Origin: DATGSL01 sp964645585
Lineage (GTDB): Bacteria > Verrucomicrobiota > Verrucomicrobiia > Opitutales > T3Sed10-336
Assembly: GCA_964645585.1 (NCBI GenBank)
Contig: CAZYAN010000030.1
Location: 1 to 49,539, forward strand
DNA: 49,539 bases
Direction: 5' to 3'
Of the stretch, positions 15,831 to 27,882 are shown one piece after another. The notes beneath the pieces were generated by a model. The model made no database searches, was not told where the DNA came from, and saw nothing but the letters and a program-made list of their open reading frames with translations. Positions within the stretch are counted from its first letter, which is position 1. Every line of letters begins with the position of its first letter. The position numbers and the translations under genes are program-made.

Positions 15831-17066
15831 TCAAAGAAACGGGACGGGTTCGAAGCGGCGGCCGAGGACGCTGGCGGAATCGGACTCGAGCCAGCGGTCG
15901 AGGATCGTCGCGTAGACCTGGCGGAAATCGGTCGCGTAACGAATGTCCGCGTTATCTTCGATCTCAAGACTTGGCGGATCGCCGAAAAGACCGCCTTTCA
16001 GTCGCGGGCCGAGGACGAAGAGCGGCGCGGCCGTTCCATGGTCGGTGCCGGCGCTGTCGTTTTCGGCGGGACGCCGCCCGAATTCGGAAAACGTCATCGT
16101 GATCACCTGGTCGTCTAGTTTGAGGCGTTCGAGATCGCGCTGGAATGCGTGGAGCCCCTCGGCGAGTGTTGTCAGGAGGCTGGCGTGCGTCCCGGCCTGG
16201 TTGCTGTGGGTATCAAACCCGCCGAGCGTGGCGAAATAGACACGCGTTTCCATGCCTCCGGCGATCAGGCTGGCGATGGCAGCGAGGGAGCGTGCGAACC
16301 GGTTGGACGGGTAGCCGGGACCGGGTTTATGCTTTTCAAGAATGTCCTGAACGCGCCGGTCGGTCGCCAGCGCGTTCATCATCGTGTGCTGCAGGAACCG
16401 GCCGTTGGCGGTGCGGGGCGAGGCGTCGCCTGTCAGCGACTCGAGGAGGGCGAGCGTTTCGGCGTCTTGGCGGGTTCGTCCGCCGCCCGCGTCGACGCCG
16501 TGGACGGGATGCGGTTTGGCGGCGAGAAATGCCTGGGGCGTGTCGTTTCCGATGTGGATGCCGGCGGGCCCTTGGCAGGCTGGACTTCCGGCGCAGGTGT
16601 TGTCGAAGTAACGGCCGAGCCATCCGGTCGCGGAGTAGCGATCGCTGTCGCTGGCGGTTTCCCAGATTTCGCTTGAGCGAAAGTGGCTTCGGTTCGGGTT
16701 CGGATAGCCGACGTTTTGGACGATCGCGAGTTTGCCTTCGCGCAGCAGGTTGTGGAGAGGCGAGCAGGCTCGGTGAAGCCCGATTTGGTCGCTGACTTTC
16801 AGGACATCTCCCTGATGAATGGCGAGCGTCGGGCGGCGGCGATAGTATTCAGGATCTTCATACGGGATGCAGGTATTCAGACCGTCGTTTCCGCCGGCGA
16901 GCTGGACCAGGACGAGGATCGTGCGATCCTTTTCCGCCTTGGGAGCGCCCGCGAGCGCGCTTTGGGTGAGGAACGCGGGCGCCCATTGGCTGAAGGCGAG
17001 GAGACCGAGGGCGCGGCCGCTGGAAGCGAAAAATTCGCGGCGGGTGTACGGTGTCGTCGTTTTCAT
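15831..17066 (-). CDS. DUF1501 family protein with Tat signal
   Basis: This 411-residue protein belongs to DUF1501, related to the alkaline phosphatase/sulfatase fold but of unknown activity. The N-terminus has a twin-arginine signal (TRREFFASSGRALGLLAFS), so it is probably exported folded. Family features include LVQLAGGNDGLNTCIPY near residue 55, GGFDTHSNQ, and TFSEFGRRPAENDSAGTDHGTA near residue 330. It follows the DUF1800 gene by 37 nt on the same strand, the usual arrangement in Planctomycetota and Verrucomicrobiota. Confidence 0.9.
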   Translation of the reverse strand: MKTTTPYTRREFFASSGRALGLLAFSQWAPAFLTQSALAGAPKAEKDRTILVLVQLAGGNDGLNTCIPYEDPEYYRRRPTLAIHQGDVLKVSDQIGLHRACSPLHNLLREGKLAIVQNVGYPNPNRSHFRSSEIWETASDSDRYSATGWLGRYFDNTCAGSPACQGPAGIHIGNDTPQAFLAAKPHPVHGVDAGGGRTRQDAETLALLESLTGDASPRTANGRFLQHTMMNALATDRRVQDILEKHKPGPGYPSNRFARSLAAIASLIAGGMETRVYFATLGGFDTHSNQAGTHASLLTTLAEGLHAFQRDLERLKLDDQVITMTFSEFGRRPAENDSAGTDHGTAAPLFVLGPRLKGGLFGDPPSLEIEDNADIRYATDFRQVYATILDRWLESDSASVLGRRFEPVPFL

Positions 17067-17103
17067 TGTCCGTGTCTGGTTCGAGCGGGAATTCGAGAAA
17101 AGT

Positions 17104-18585
17104 TCAACAAAGGTGATAGGCGGGCGATTGCAGGACGGCGACGGCGGCGTTCCGGACCCGGTCGAGGCGGCTGCCGGATCCGTTGGCGAGGTACTCGGTC
17201 AGCGTGCGGCGGTAGTCGGGGCCGGGAGAGCGGGGGAGGAAGTAATCGGTAAAGTGGCGGGCGATGGTTTCCGGGTCGGAATCGGCGAGTTCCCGGAGAC
17301 GTTCGCGCGAGACGTAGAGCTCGACCTTTCCCCGTTTGCGCGCGGCCCGAAGCGCGCGGCGTTCGTCGGCGTTGAGCTTTTCCTCGTCGACCGGCCGAAA
17401 GAGACTTTCGACGAGCTGCCGGCGGGCGCTGAGTGTGGAGGAACTGATCCAGAGGCGTCCGCCGACCCAGCCGCGGACGTTGGGCGGGCGGTAGAGGTCT
17501 TGCCCCATTTGCCGATAGCGAGTGAGGACGCCGCGCGGAAACGGCGGCGGCGTCAATTGGAGATCCTGCATCAGGCCGAGGTGAAACTGCTGCGGACTTT
17601 TGACAAGATTTCCCTGGAACTCCTGCCGGTAAAAGAGCCGGCTCGTGAAGAAGCGTCGCACGAGCACGCCGAGGTTGAAGCCGGACTCGCGCCAGATCCG
17701 GCCAAGCGCCTCCAGCACCGGTTGCGGGAGCGGTCGGTCCGTGAGGTAGAATCGGCAGAGTTCAGCGGGGAGAAACGTGGCGGCGGCATCTTGTTCGAAT
17801 GCGAGACGGATGACGTCGTCGCCCGACCAGTTGCCGGCGCGCCCGAAGACCCTTTTTTGCGTCGAGTCGAATTCCTTGCGAACATAAGCAAACTCGCCGT
17901 TTCGCTCCCGGTAGCCGGTGAAGGCGCGGGCGGCTTCCTTGATGTCCTGTTCCGTGTAGTTGCCCTCGCCTAAGATGAACAGTTCGAAGAGTTCGCGCGC
18001 GAAGTTTTCATTGGGGGCGGTCCGGCGGCTCCGCTGGAGATCGAGGTAGTGGATCATTGCCGGGGAGCGGGAGACCGCTTGGCAAAGTTCGAGATAGGAT
18101 CCGCCGGCGTGCTGACGCAAGAGATCGTGGTGGCGGAAAAGCCAGGTCGGATTGCGGACGCGATCGAAGGAAACGACGAAGACATCCTGAAGGAACGCGA
18201 CCCATTTTTCCCAAGCGGCATTCGGGGGAAGGGCGGCCATCCGGAGCCATTCCGTCGTCATTTCCTGAAATGCATCCAAGCCCTTCTGCCGCGATTCGCG
18301 CTGGAGAGCCCGGCGTTCTTCGGGAGTTGCGGCATCGCGAGCGCGCCGATAGAGGTCACGGCGCGTGTCATCGAACTGGGCGACCGATTCCGGCATGGGG
18401 AATGCTGGCGGGGCGGAGAAGAGGCGGTCGACAGCTTCTTCGGGTCCGAGCCGAAGCGCGCGGCGGACGCCTTCGGGCGTGGCCGTCCAAGACGCCCGGC
18501 GGAGCAGGTGGCGGGCTTTTGGTGCAGACCACTCGAGCGGCGAAATCGGCTTCCAGGCCTCTTCGGGATAGCGGGCAAGGTTCAT
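17104..18585 (-). CDS. DUF1800 family protein
   Basis: This 493-residue protein belongs to DUF1800, of unknown function and almost always paired with DUF1501. Recognisable segments are ARHLLRRASW near residue 25, NENFARELFELFILGEGNYTE, and PPNVRGWVGGRLWISSSTL near residue 390. No signal peptide is apparent, unlike its Tat-exported partner. It is the upstream gene of a two-gene minus-strand operon. Confidence 0.9.
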   Translation of the reverse strand: MNLARYPEEAWKPISPLEWSAPKARHLLRRASWTATPEGVRRALRLGPEEAVDRLFSAPPAFPMPESVAQFDDTRRDLYRRARDAATPEERRALQRESRQKGLDAFQEMTTEWLRMAALPPNAAWEKWVAFLQDVFVVSFDRVRNPTWLFRHHDLLRQHAGGSYLELCQAVSRSPAMIHYLDLQRSRRTAPNENFARELFELFILGEGNYTEQDIKEAARAFTGYRERNGEFAYVRKEFDSTQKRVFGRAGNWSGDDVIRLAFEQDAAATFLPAELCRFYLTDRPLPQPVLEALGRIWRESGFNLGVLVRRFFTSRLFYRQEFQGNLVKSPQQFHLGLMQDLQLTPPPFPRGVLTRYRQMGQDLYRPPNVRGWVGGRLWISSSTLSARRQLVESLFRPVDEEKLNADERRALRAARKRGKVELYVSRERLRELADSDPETIARHFTDYFLPRSPGPDYRRTLTEYLANGSGSRLDRVRNAAVAVLQSPAYHLC

Positions 18586-18727
18586 CGGCTCCAGGAACGG
18601 TTCACATCTGTCGAAGAAAACCCCGTATCAGGAGTGAAGTTGCGATGGGTGAAGATGACGCGGCATGTGGAAACTGGAAAGGAAGACTTGACGCCGGGGG
18701 CGGCTTCGGAGAAAGCAATGAACCCTT

Positions 18728-18862
18728 ATGGGCAAACAATACAACAAGGAAATCAAGAGACGCCGCCGCCAAGCCTACCTGAAACGGAAGAAAGGGGCGG
18801 AGGCCGCGACGGCCGCCGCGGGATCCAAGGGCGGCAAGAGCGCGAAGAAGGCGAAGAAATAG
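18728..18862 (+). CDS. Small highly basic protein of 44 residues
   Basis: ATG at 18728 opens a 44-codon frame ending TAG at 18862. The product begins MGKQYNKEIKRRRRQAYLKR and ends with an alanine/glycine-rich, lysine-rich tail (GSKGGKSAKKAKK); about 18 residues are Lys or Arg. Similar very short MGKQYNK proteins occur, to my recollection, as conserved hypothetical proteins in Verrucomicrobiota. Nucleic-acid binding, for instance with the ribosome, is suggested by the charge only. GGAG occurs upstream but about 15 bases from the ATG. It lies between the DUF1800 gene (divergent) and the tRNA-Thr/tuf block. Confidence 0.75.
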   Translation: MGKQYNKEIKRRRRQAYLKRKKGAEAATAAAGSKGGKSAKKAKK

Positions 18863-19109
18863 CGCGTTTTCCTCTGTCGATCGACGATTGAGCCGCACGC
18901 TGTCCGAAGGCATCGATGGATCGTTTTCCGGGGCTTGCAAAAGGGGAGCTTCGGGAGATGGTACGGGACATTGCTGCCTGGAGGGTTTTCCGCATGAAAA
19001 AACGAGGGATTTACGGAAAAAACTTTCACTTCGTTATTGACGGGAAACTTGGCCTTCGCAAATGTTCACTCTTTATATCCGAATTCCAGCGCTTCCCGGA
19101 GCGGCTGTT

Positions 19110-19185
<76 letters not shown>

Positions 19186-19231
19186 TTGGACACGATCTTT
19201 TTATCTAGCATACAACGAAAAAACAAACCAA

Positions 19232-20422
<1,191 letters not shown>

Positions 20423-20441
20423 TATCTTTCCTTTCGGTGGC

Positions 20442-20473
20442 GAGCCGAAGCTTCCGCACGGAAGCTTCGGTTC
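20442..20473 (+). terminator. Strong hairpin between tuf and tRNA-Trp
   Basis: CCGAAGCTTCCG at 20445-20456 and CGGAAGCTTCGG at 20459-20470 are perfectly complementary, and three further pairs (GAG/TTC, one G-T) extend the stem outward. Only two bases separate the arms, so the real loop is probably GCAC. No T-run follows, so this may be a processing or attenuation hairpin and not a classical terminator. Confidence 0.55.
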
Positions 20474-20497
20474 AGCCATTGCGGGAATCGCAATTGG

Positions 20498-20573
20498 AGG
20501 ACAGTAGCTCAATTGGTAGAGTAGCGGTCTCCAAAACCGTCGGTTGGGGGTTCGAGTCCCTCCTGTCCTGCCA
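20498..20573 (+). tRNA. tRNA-Trp (anticodon CCA)
   Basis: The 76-nt cloverleaf has acceptor AGGACAG/CTGTCCT, D-arm GCTCAATTGGTAGAGT, anticodon loop CTCCAAA (anticodon CCA, tryptophan), T-arm GGTTCGAGTCC, discriminator G and an encoded CCA. It lies between tuf and secE, its conserved place in many bacteria. Confidence 0.97.
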
Positions 20574-20585
20574 CTCATCCATACT

Positions 20586-20801
20586 ATGAAGAACCCATTC
20601 CGCAGTATCCGGATATTCACGGGTGAGACCATCGCTGAGTTGAAAAAAGCGACGTGGCCGACGCCTACGGAACTCAAGAACTCGACGATCGTGGTGATTG
20701 TCGCGGTCATCATTCTCGGGGTTTTCATCAGTATCGCCGACTTTTCTATTTTCCAAGTGGTTTACCTCTTTACGGAGTGGGTGACTGCCGCTCAATCATG
20801 A
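20586..20801 (+). CDS. secE: Protein translocase subunit SecE
   Basis: This 71-residue protein is the short, single-span form of SecE, which stabilises SecY in the inner-membrane translocon. The amphipathic segment ETIAELKKATWPTPTELKNS (about 14-33) is the conserved cytoplasmic helix, followed by one membrane span (about 34-55). The start at 20586, 12 bases after tRNA-Trp, gives the typical N-terminus. Its stop overlaps the nusG start by four bases. Confidence 0.93.
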   Translation: MKNPFRSIRIFTGETIAELKKATWPTPTELKNSTIVVIVAVIILGVFISIADFSIFQVVYLFTEWVTAAQS

Positions 20802-21388
20802 CTGAGCCTGCCGCCAATAAGACCGACGAACCCTCCGATATGAAGTGGTACGTCGTGCAGACGCTCTCGGGCAAAGAGGGTCAGGTCAAAACGTACCTCG
20901 ACAAGTTCAAGAAGATCGAGGAACTGGAGGACTACATCGGCGAAGTGCTCGTTCCGACCGAGGTTGTGACCGAGGTCAAGCAAGGGAAAAAGAGCCAGCG
21001 GACGCGGAAGTTTTACCCGTGTTACGTCTTTGTCCAGGCCCGCCTGTACGACGAAACCGGCAAGCTGATCAACAAGCCGTGGTATTTCATTCGCGAGGCG
21101 AATGGAGTCATCGGAATGGTCGGCGGGGATCAGCCGACGCCGTTGCGGCAGTCCGAGATCGATCATATCCGGCAGCAGATGGAGCAGGCGCTGGGCAAGG
21201 AGGTTCCGAAGGTTCAATACGAAGTCGGCGAGGAAGTGAAGATCACCGACGGACCGTTCCTCAATCTCACCGGCCGTATCGACGAGATCGATCCCGAGCG
21301 GGGAAAGCTCAAAGTTTCCGTTTCGATTTTCGGTCGTTTCACGCCTGTCGAACTCGAGTATTGGCAGGTGGAACGCATTACCAGTTAA
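20798..21388 (+). CDS. nusG: Transcription termination/antitermination factor NusG
   Basis: This 196-residue protein is NusG, which binds RNA polymerase and couples it with Rho or the ribosome. The NGN domain starts at KWYVVQTLSGKEGQV after a 15-residue acidic leader, and the C-terminal KOW domain includes VKITDGPFLNLTGRIDEID. Length is normal. The start overlaps the secE stop (ATGA), and rplK begins six bases after its end. Confidence 0.97.
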   Translation: MTEPAANKTDEPSDMKWYVVQTLSGKEGQVKTYLDKFKKIEELEDYIGEVLVPTEVVTEVKQGKKSQRTRKFYPCYVFVQARLYDETGKLINKPWYFIREANGVIGMVGGDQPTPLRQSEIDHIRQQMEQALGKEVPKVQYEVGEEVKITDGPFLNLTGRIDEIDPERGKLKVSVSIFGRFTPVELEYWQVERITS

Positions 21389-21394
21389 CACGTC

Positions 21395-21820
21395 ATGGCA
21401 AAAAAAATCACAGGCTACATTCGCCTTCAACTTCCGGCAGGCGCGGCTAATCCGGCTCCTCCGGTCGGTCCCGCGCTCGGTGCGCAAGGGGTCAATATCA
21501 TGGCCTTCTGCAAGGACTTTAACGCGCGGACCAAAGACCAGGCCGGTACGATTTTTCCGGTGGTCATCACGGTTTATGCCGACAAGTCATTCAGCTTCGT
21601 TCTGAAGTCGCCGCCAGCCGCGGTGCTGCTGAAAAAGGCCGCCGGTATCGCCAAGGGATCGCCTGTTCCAAACCGGGACAAGGTCGGCAAGGTCACGCGC
21701 GCTCAGCTGGCCGAGATCGCGAAGACCAAGGAAAAGGATTTGAACGCGGCCTCCAAAGAACAGGCCGTCAAAATCATCGCCGGCACCGCGCGCAGCATGG
21801 GGCTCGAGGTCGTCGACTGA
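21395..21820 (+). CDS. rplK: 50S ribosomal protein L11
   Basis: This 141-residue protein is L11, which binds the GTPase-associated centre of 23S rRNA. The N-terminal PAGAANPAPPVGPALGAQGV and the segment MAFCKDFNART are invariant-type motifs, and the C-terminal RNA-binding domain ends GTARSMGLEVV. It follows nusG by six bases. Confidence 0.98.
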   Translation: MAKKITGYIRLQLPAGAANPAPPVGPALGAQGVNIMAFCKDFNARTKDQAGTIFPVVITVYADKSFSFVLKSPPAAVLLKKAAGIAKGSPVPNRDKVGKVTRAQLAEIAKTKEKDLNAASKEQAVKIIAGTARSMGLEVVD

Positions 21821-21862
21821 GAGAAGGAAATTGTTCGATGAATCGGCCGCAATCGCATGATA

Positions 21863-21900
21863 GCCCGGTTCTACTAAAACCAGCAGGAGCCTGTACGGGC
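21863..21900 (+). promoter_or_regulatory. Nested inverted repeats in the rplK-rplA spacer
   Basis: GCCC at 21863-21866 pairs with GGGC at 21897-21900 and encloses two small hairpins: GGTT/AACC (21867-21870 with 21878-21881) and CAG/CTG (21884-21886 with 21891-21893). The arrangement is a possible three-way junction in the 99-nt leader of rplA, where an L1 autoregulatory site would be plausible. The stems are short, so this is a weak call. Confidence 0.3.
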
Positions 21901-21919
21901 GTTTGCACTGCAATCCAAA

Positions 21920-22612
21920 ATGAAAAAGACCAGTAAACGATACCGGAGCGCCTTGGAGGCGGCCGATCTGAAAAAGCCTTACCCGCTGAAAGAAGCCGTG
22001 GATGTCCTCTACAAGCTTCCGCCGGCGAAGTTCGACGAATCGGTCGAATTGTCGTTCCACCTTGCGGTGGATCCTCGCCAGAGCGACCAGATGGTTCGCG
22101 GCACAGTCGCTCTCCCTCACGGGAGCGGCAAGCCGGTCCGTGTTCTTGTGTTCACCGCAACGCCGGAGGCAGCCCTTGAGGCGGGCGCCGATTATGCGGG
22201 CTTGAAGGATTACATGGACAGAATCAATGACGGCTGGATGGAGTTTGATGTCGCGATCGCGACGCCGGATGCGATGCGCGAAGTCCGCACAATCGCCCGT
22301 ATCCTCGGTCCGCGCGGTTTGATGCCGAACCCGAAGTCAGGCACGGTCACGGATGATGTCGCTCAGGCGATCAAGGAAGTGAAGGCCGGACGGGTCGAGT
22401 TCAAGCTCGACAAGACTGCCAATATCGGTGTGGCCATTGGACGGCGCTCGTTCCCGGCGGAGCAGATTTCCGAGAATGCGGCGGCGGTGCTCGAGGCGGT
22501 CGGCAAGGCGCGTCCTGCCGGCGTCAAGGGCCGGTATATCTCCAGCGTGACCGTTTCTTCAACAATGAGCCCGGGCGTCCGGGTCGACAGCACTGAATTT
22601 GCCAAATACTGA
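21920..22612 (+). CDS. rplA: 50S ribosomal protein L1
   Basis: This 230-residue protein is L1, which forms the mobile stalk at the E site and is often a translational repressor of its own operon. Motifs include KPVRVLVFTATPEAALEAGAD, ILGPRGLMPNPKSGTVT, and VEFKLDKTANIGVAIGR. Length is normal. It is separated from rplK by 99 nt with potential RNA structure and from rplJ by 11 nt. Confidence 0.98.
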   Translation: MKKTSKRYRSALEAADLKKPYPLKEAVDVLYKLPPAKFDESVELSFHLAVDPRQSDQMVRGTVALPHGSGKPVRVLVFTATPEAALEAGADYAGLKDYMDRINDGWMEFDVAIATPDAMREVRTIARILGPRGLMPNPKSGTVTDDVAQAIKEVKAGRVEFKLDKTANIGVAIGRRSFPAEQISENAAAVLEAVGKARPAGVKGRYISSVTVSSTMSPGVRVDSTEFAKY

Positions 22613-22623
22613 GAGGCCCGCTC

Positions 22624-23136
22624 ATGAGACCTGAAAAAAAATACTTGGTTGAAGAGGTTTCCCGGCACCTGGAAAAGTCGGACTTCGTCTTTCTCGCGGA
22701 CTATAATACGGTCAATGTCGCGGAGATAGCTGAATTGCGGGGGAGTTTGAACAGCGAGGAAGCCGAATTCCACGTTGTTAAAAACAGCATTCTGAACGTC
22801 GCCGCCCGGGAGCGCAACCTGCCGGATCTCGATCAGTGGCTTGTCGGCCCGACCGCGGTCGTCGTCGGCGGCAACAATCCCTCCGGTGTCGCCAAGATTC
22901 TCAAGAAGTTCAGCGACGATAAGAAGAAGCTGGAAGTGAAGGTCGCCGTCTTGGGCGATCGCACGTTGACGCCGGAAGAAGTCAAGGAACTCGCTGACCT
23001 TCCGAGCCTCGAAGTCCTGCGGGCGCAGTTGCTCGGACTGCTGAATCAGCCGGCACAGGGAATGGTGCGCGTCCTCGCCGCCGGTCCGGTGTCGCTGCTC
23101 AATGTCTTGCAAGCGAAATCTGAACAAGGAGAGTAA
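22624..23136 (+). CDS. rplJ: 50S ribosomal protein L10
   Basis: This 170-residue protein is L10, the base of the L7/L12 stalk. The N-terminal domain binds 23S rRNA, and the C-terminal helix (about 135-165) binds L7/L12 dimers. Motifs include FVFLADYNTVNVAEIAELR and GPTAVVVGGNNPSGVAKIL. It is followed by a 130-nt spacer before rplL that holds a structured element. Confidence 0.97.
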   Translation: MRPEKKYLVEEVSRHLEKSDFVFLADYNTVNVAEIAELRGSLNSEEAEFHVVKNSILNVAARERNLPDLDQWLVGPTAVVVGGNNPSGVAKILKKFSDDKKKLEVKVAVLGDRTLTPEEVKELADLPSLEVLRAQLLGLLNQPAQGMVRVLAAGPVSLLNVLQAKSEQGE

Positions 23137-23201
23137 CATTTATCGCCTTTGCCAATTTTTCGGGCACCCTTCGCGTCCGGAAAGACACCATCCAAAGAAC
23201 C

Positions 23202-23249
23202 TGGTTAGGAGCATCGGCTCTTAAACGATCCCGGTTGGGACGCTAACCA
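23202..23249 (+). promoter_or_regulatory. Candidate structured mRNA leader (three-way junction) before rplL
   Basis: An outer 7-bp stem TGGTTAG/CTAACCA (23202-23208 with 23243-23249) encloses two 4-bp hairpins with tetraloops: GAGC-ATCG-GCTC (23209-23220) and TCCC-GGTT-GGGA (23229-23240), joined by TTAAACGA. All pairs are Watson-Crick. It ends 17 bases before the rplL ATG. Ribosomal protein leaders are common in this operon, though the known L10 leader lies upstream of rplJ. What binds it is unknown. Confidence 0.55.
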
Positions 23250-23266
23250 TTCACGGAGAAACATAC

Positions 23267-23653
23267 ATGTCTGATATCACGAAAGAACAAGTCATCGAGT
23301 GGCTCAGCGGCCAGTCGGTTTTGGAGATCGCGGGTCTTGTCAAGGACCTCGAAGAGAAGTGGGGCGTCAGCGCTGCCGCTCCAGTCGCGGTTGCCGCGGC
23401 ACCAGCCGCCGGGGGTGGCGCAGCTGCCGCGGAGGAAGAGAAGACGGAGTTTGACGTCATTCTGACTTCGGCCGGCAGCAACAAGATCGCGGCGATTAAG
23501 GAAGTCCGCGCGGCGACTGGTCTTGGGCTGAAGGAAGCCAAGGACCTCGTCGAAAGCGCTCCGAAGCCGGTCAAGGAAGGCATCTCGAAAGACGATGCCA
23601 ACGCGCTCAAGGCCAAGCTCGAAGCTGCCGGGGCCACGGTTGAGGTGAAATAA
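23267..23653 (+). CDS. rplL: 50S ribosomal protein L7/L12
   Basis: This 128-residue protein is L7/L12, the stalk protein that recruits translation GTPases. The N-terminal dimerisation helix, an Ala/Gly-rich hinge (about 40-60) and the C-terminal domain with GLGLKEAKDLVESAPKPVKE are all present. GGAG lies nine bases before the ATG. A structured element lies directly upstream and a 428-nt spacer separates it from rpoB. Confidence 0.98.
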   Translation: MSDITKEQVIEWLSGQSVLEIAGLVKDLEEKWGVSAAAPVAVAAAPAAGGGAAAAEEEKTEFDVILTSAGSNKIAAIKEVRAATGLGLKEAKDLVESAPKPVKEGISKDDANALKAKLEAAGATVEVK

Positions 23654-23789
23654 TCCGGCTTTCTCGAGCCCGTTATTTTTTTATCAACCAACTGGACACG
23701 TCACCGGGAAACACGCAAGGGAGACCCGATCGCGGCGAAGCGGTCACGACTTTGAGATTTTCAGCCGGAAATGGATTCAATCTTTTGGA

Positions 23790-23814
23790 GCTCCTCCGAT
23801 TTTGCCGGGGGAGC
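23790..23814 (+). terminator. Candidate attenuator hairpin between rplL and rpoB
   Basis: GCTCCTCCG at 23790-23798 pairs with CGGGGGAGC at 23806-23814 (nine pairs, one T-G) around a 7-base loop. The T-run GTTTTTTCTGTTTTC begins near 23829, further away than in a standard intrinsic terminator, so partial attenuation is more likely than full termination. Confidence 0.5.
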
Positions 23815-23911
23815 AGCCTGGGGGTTGCGTTTTTTCTGTTTTCTGGTATGAGTAAATCTCTTTGCCGTGTTCGTCTCGCATCGTCGATGCTTCTTTTGCG
23901 TTTTGCCAGGT

Positions 23912-23976
23912 GCCGTGCCTTCAAAATTCGCCGTTCCGCCGGATGTGTTCGGAAGGGTGGATTTCGAAGGCACGGC
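23912..23976 (+). promoter_or_regulatory. Long near-perfect hairpin, probable RNase III-type processing site
   Basis: Two 27-nt arms (23912-23938 and 23950-23976) pair with 23 Watson-Crick pairs, 2 G-T pairs and only 2 mismatches (23923/23965 and 23933/23955) around an 11-base loop. The outermost 11 pairs, GCCGTGCCTTC/GAAGGCACGGC, are perfect. The position, about 105 nt before the rpoB ATG, matches that of the RNase III site in the E. coli rplL-rpoB spacer. The function here is inferred. Confidence 0.7.
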
Positions 23977-24081
23977 TTGCCTGTTTTCGCATGTGCCGTC
24001 TTTCTGAGCCGGACCGTTCGGCGCTGCCGCCGAGGGGATTCCGGACACCCGCTTTACATTTGATTCAGCCTGAAGGTTCTT

Positions 24082-27858
<3,777 letters not shown>

Positions 27859-27882
27859 ACGGCACAGGAGGCACTTGAAAAC

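Larger units (their letters stand above)
23654..24081 (+). other. rplL-rpoB intergenic region with two hairpins
   Basis: This 428-nt gene-free stretch separates the ribosomal protein genes from rpoBC. It contains a 9-bp hairpin at 23790-23814 with a T-run about 20 bases later, and a 65-nt, nearly perfect hairpin at 23912-23976. In E. coli the same spacer holds an attenuator and an RNase III site, so a similar role is plausible here. Open frames on either strand in this stretch have no recognisable similarity. Confidence 0.7.

Noticed and set aside
19037..19077. Promoter for tRNA-Thr/tuf (TTGACG with AAATGT or TTTATA)
   Set aside because: The -10 matches are weak and the spacing alternatives conflict; only mentioned in the tRNA entry.
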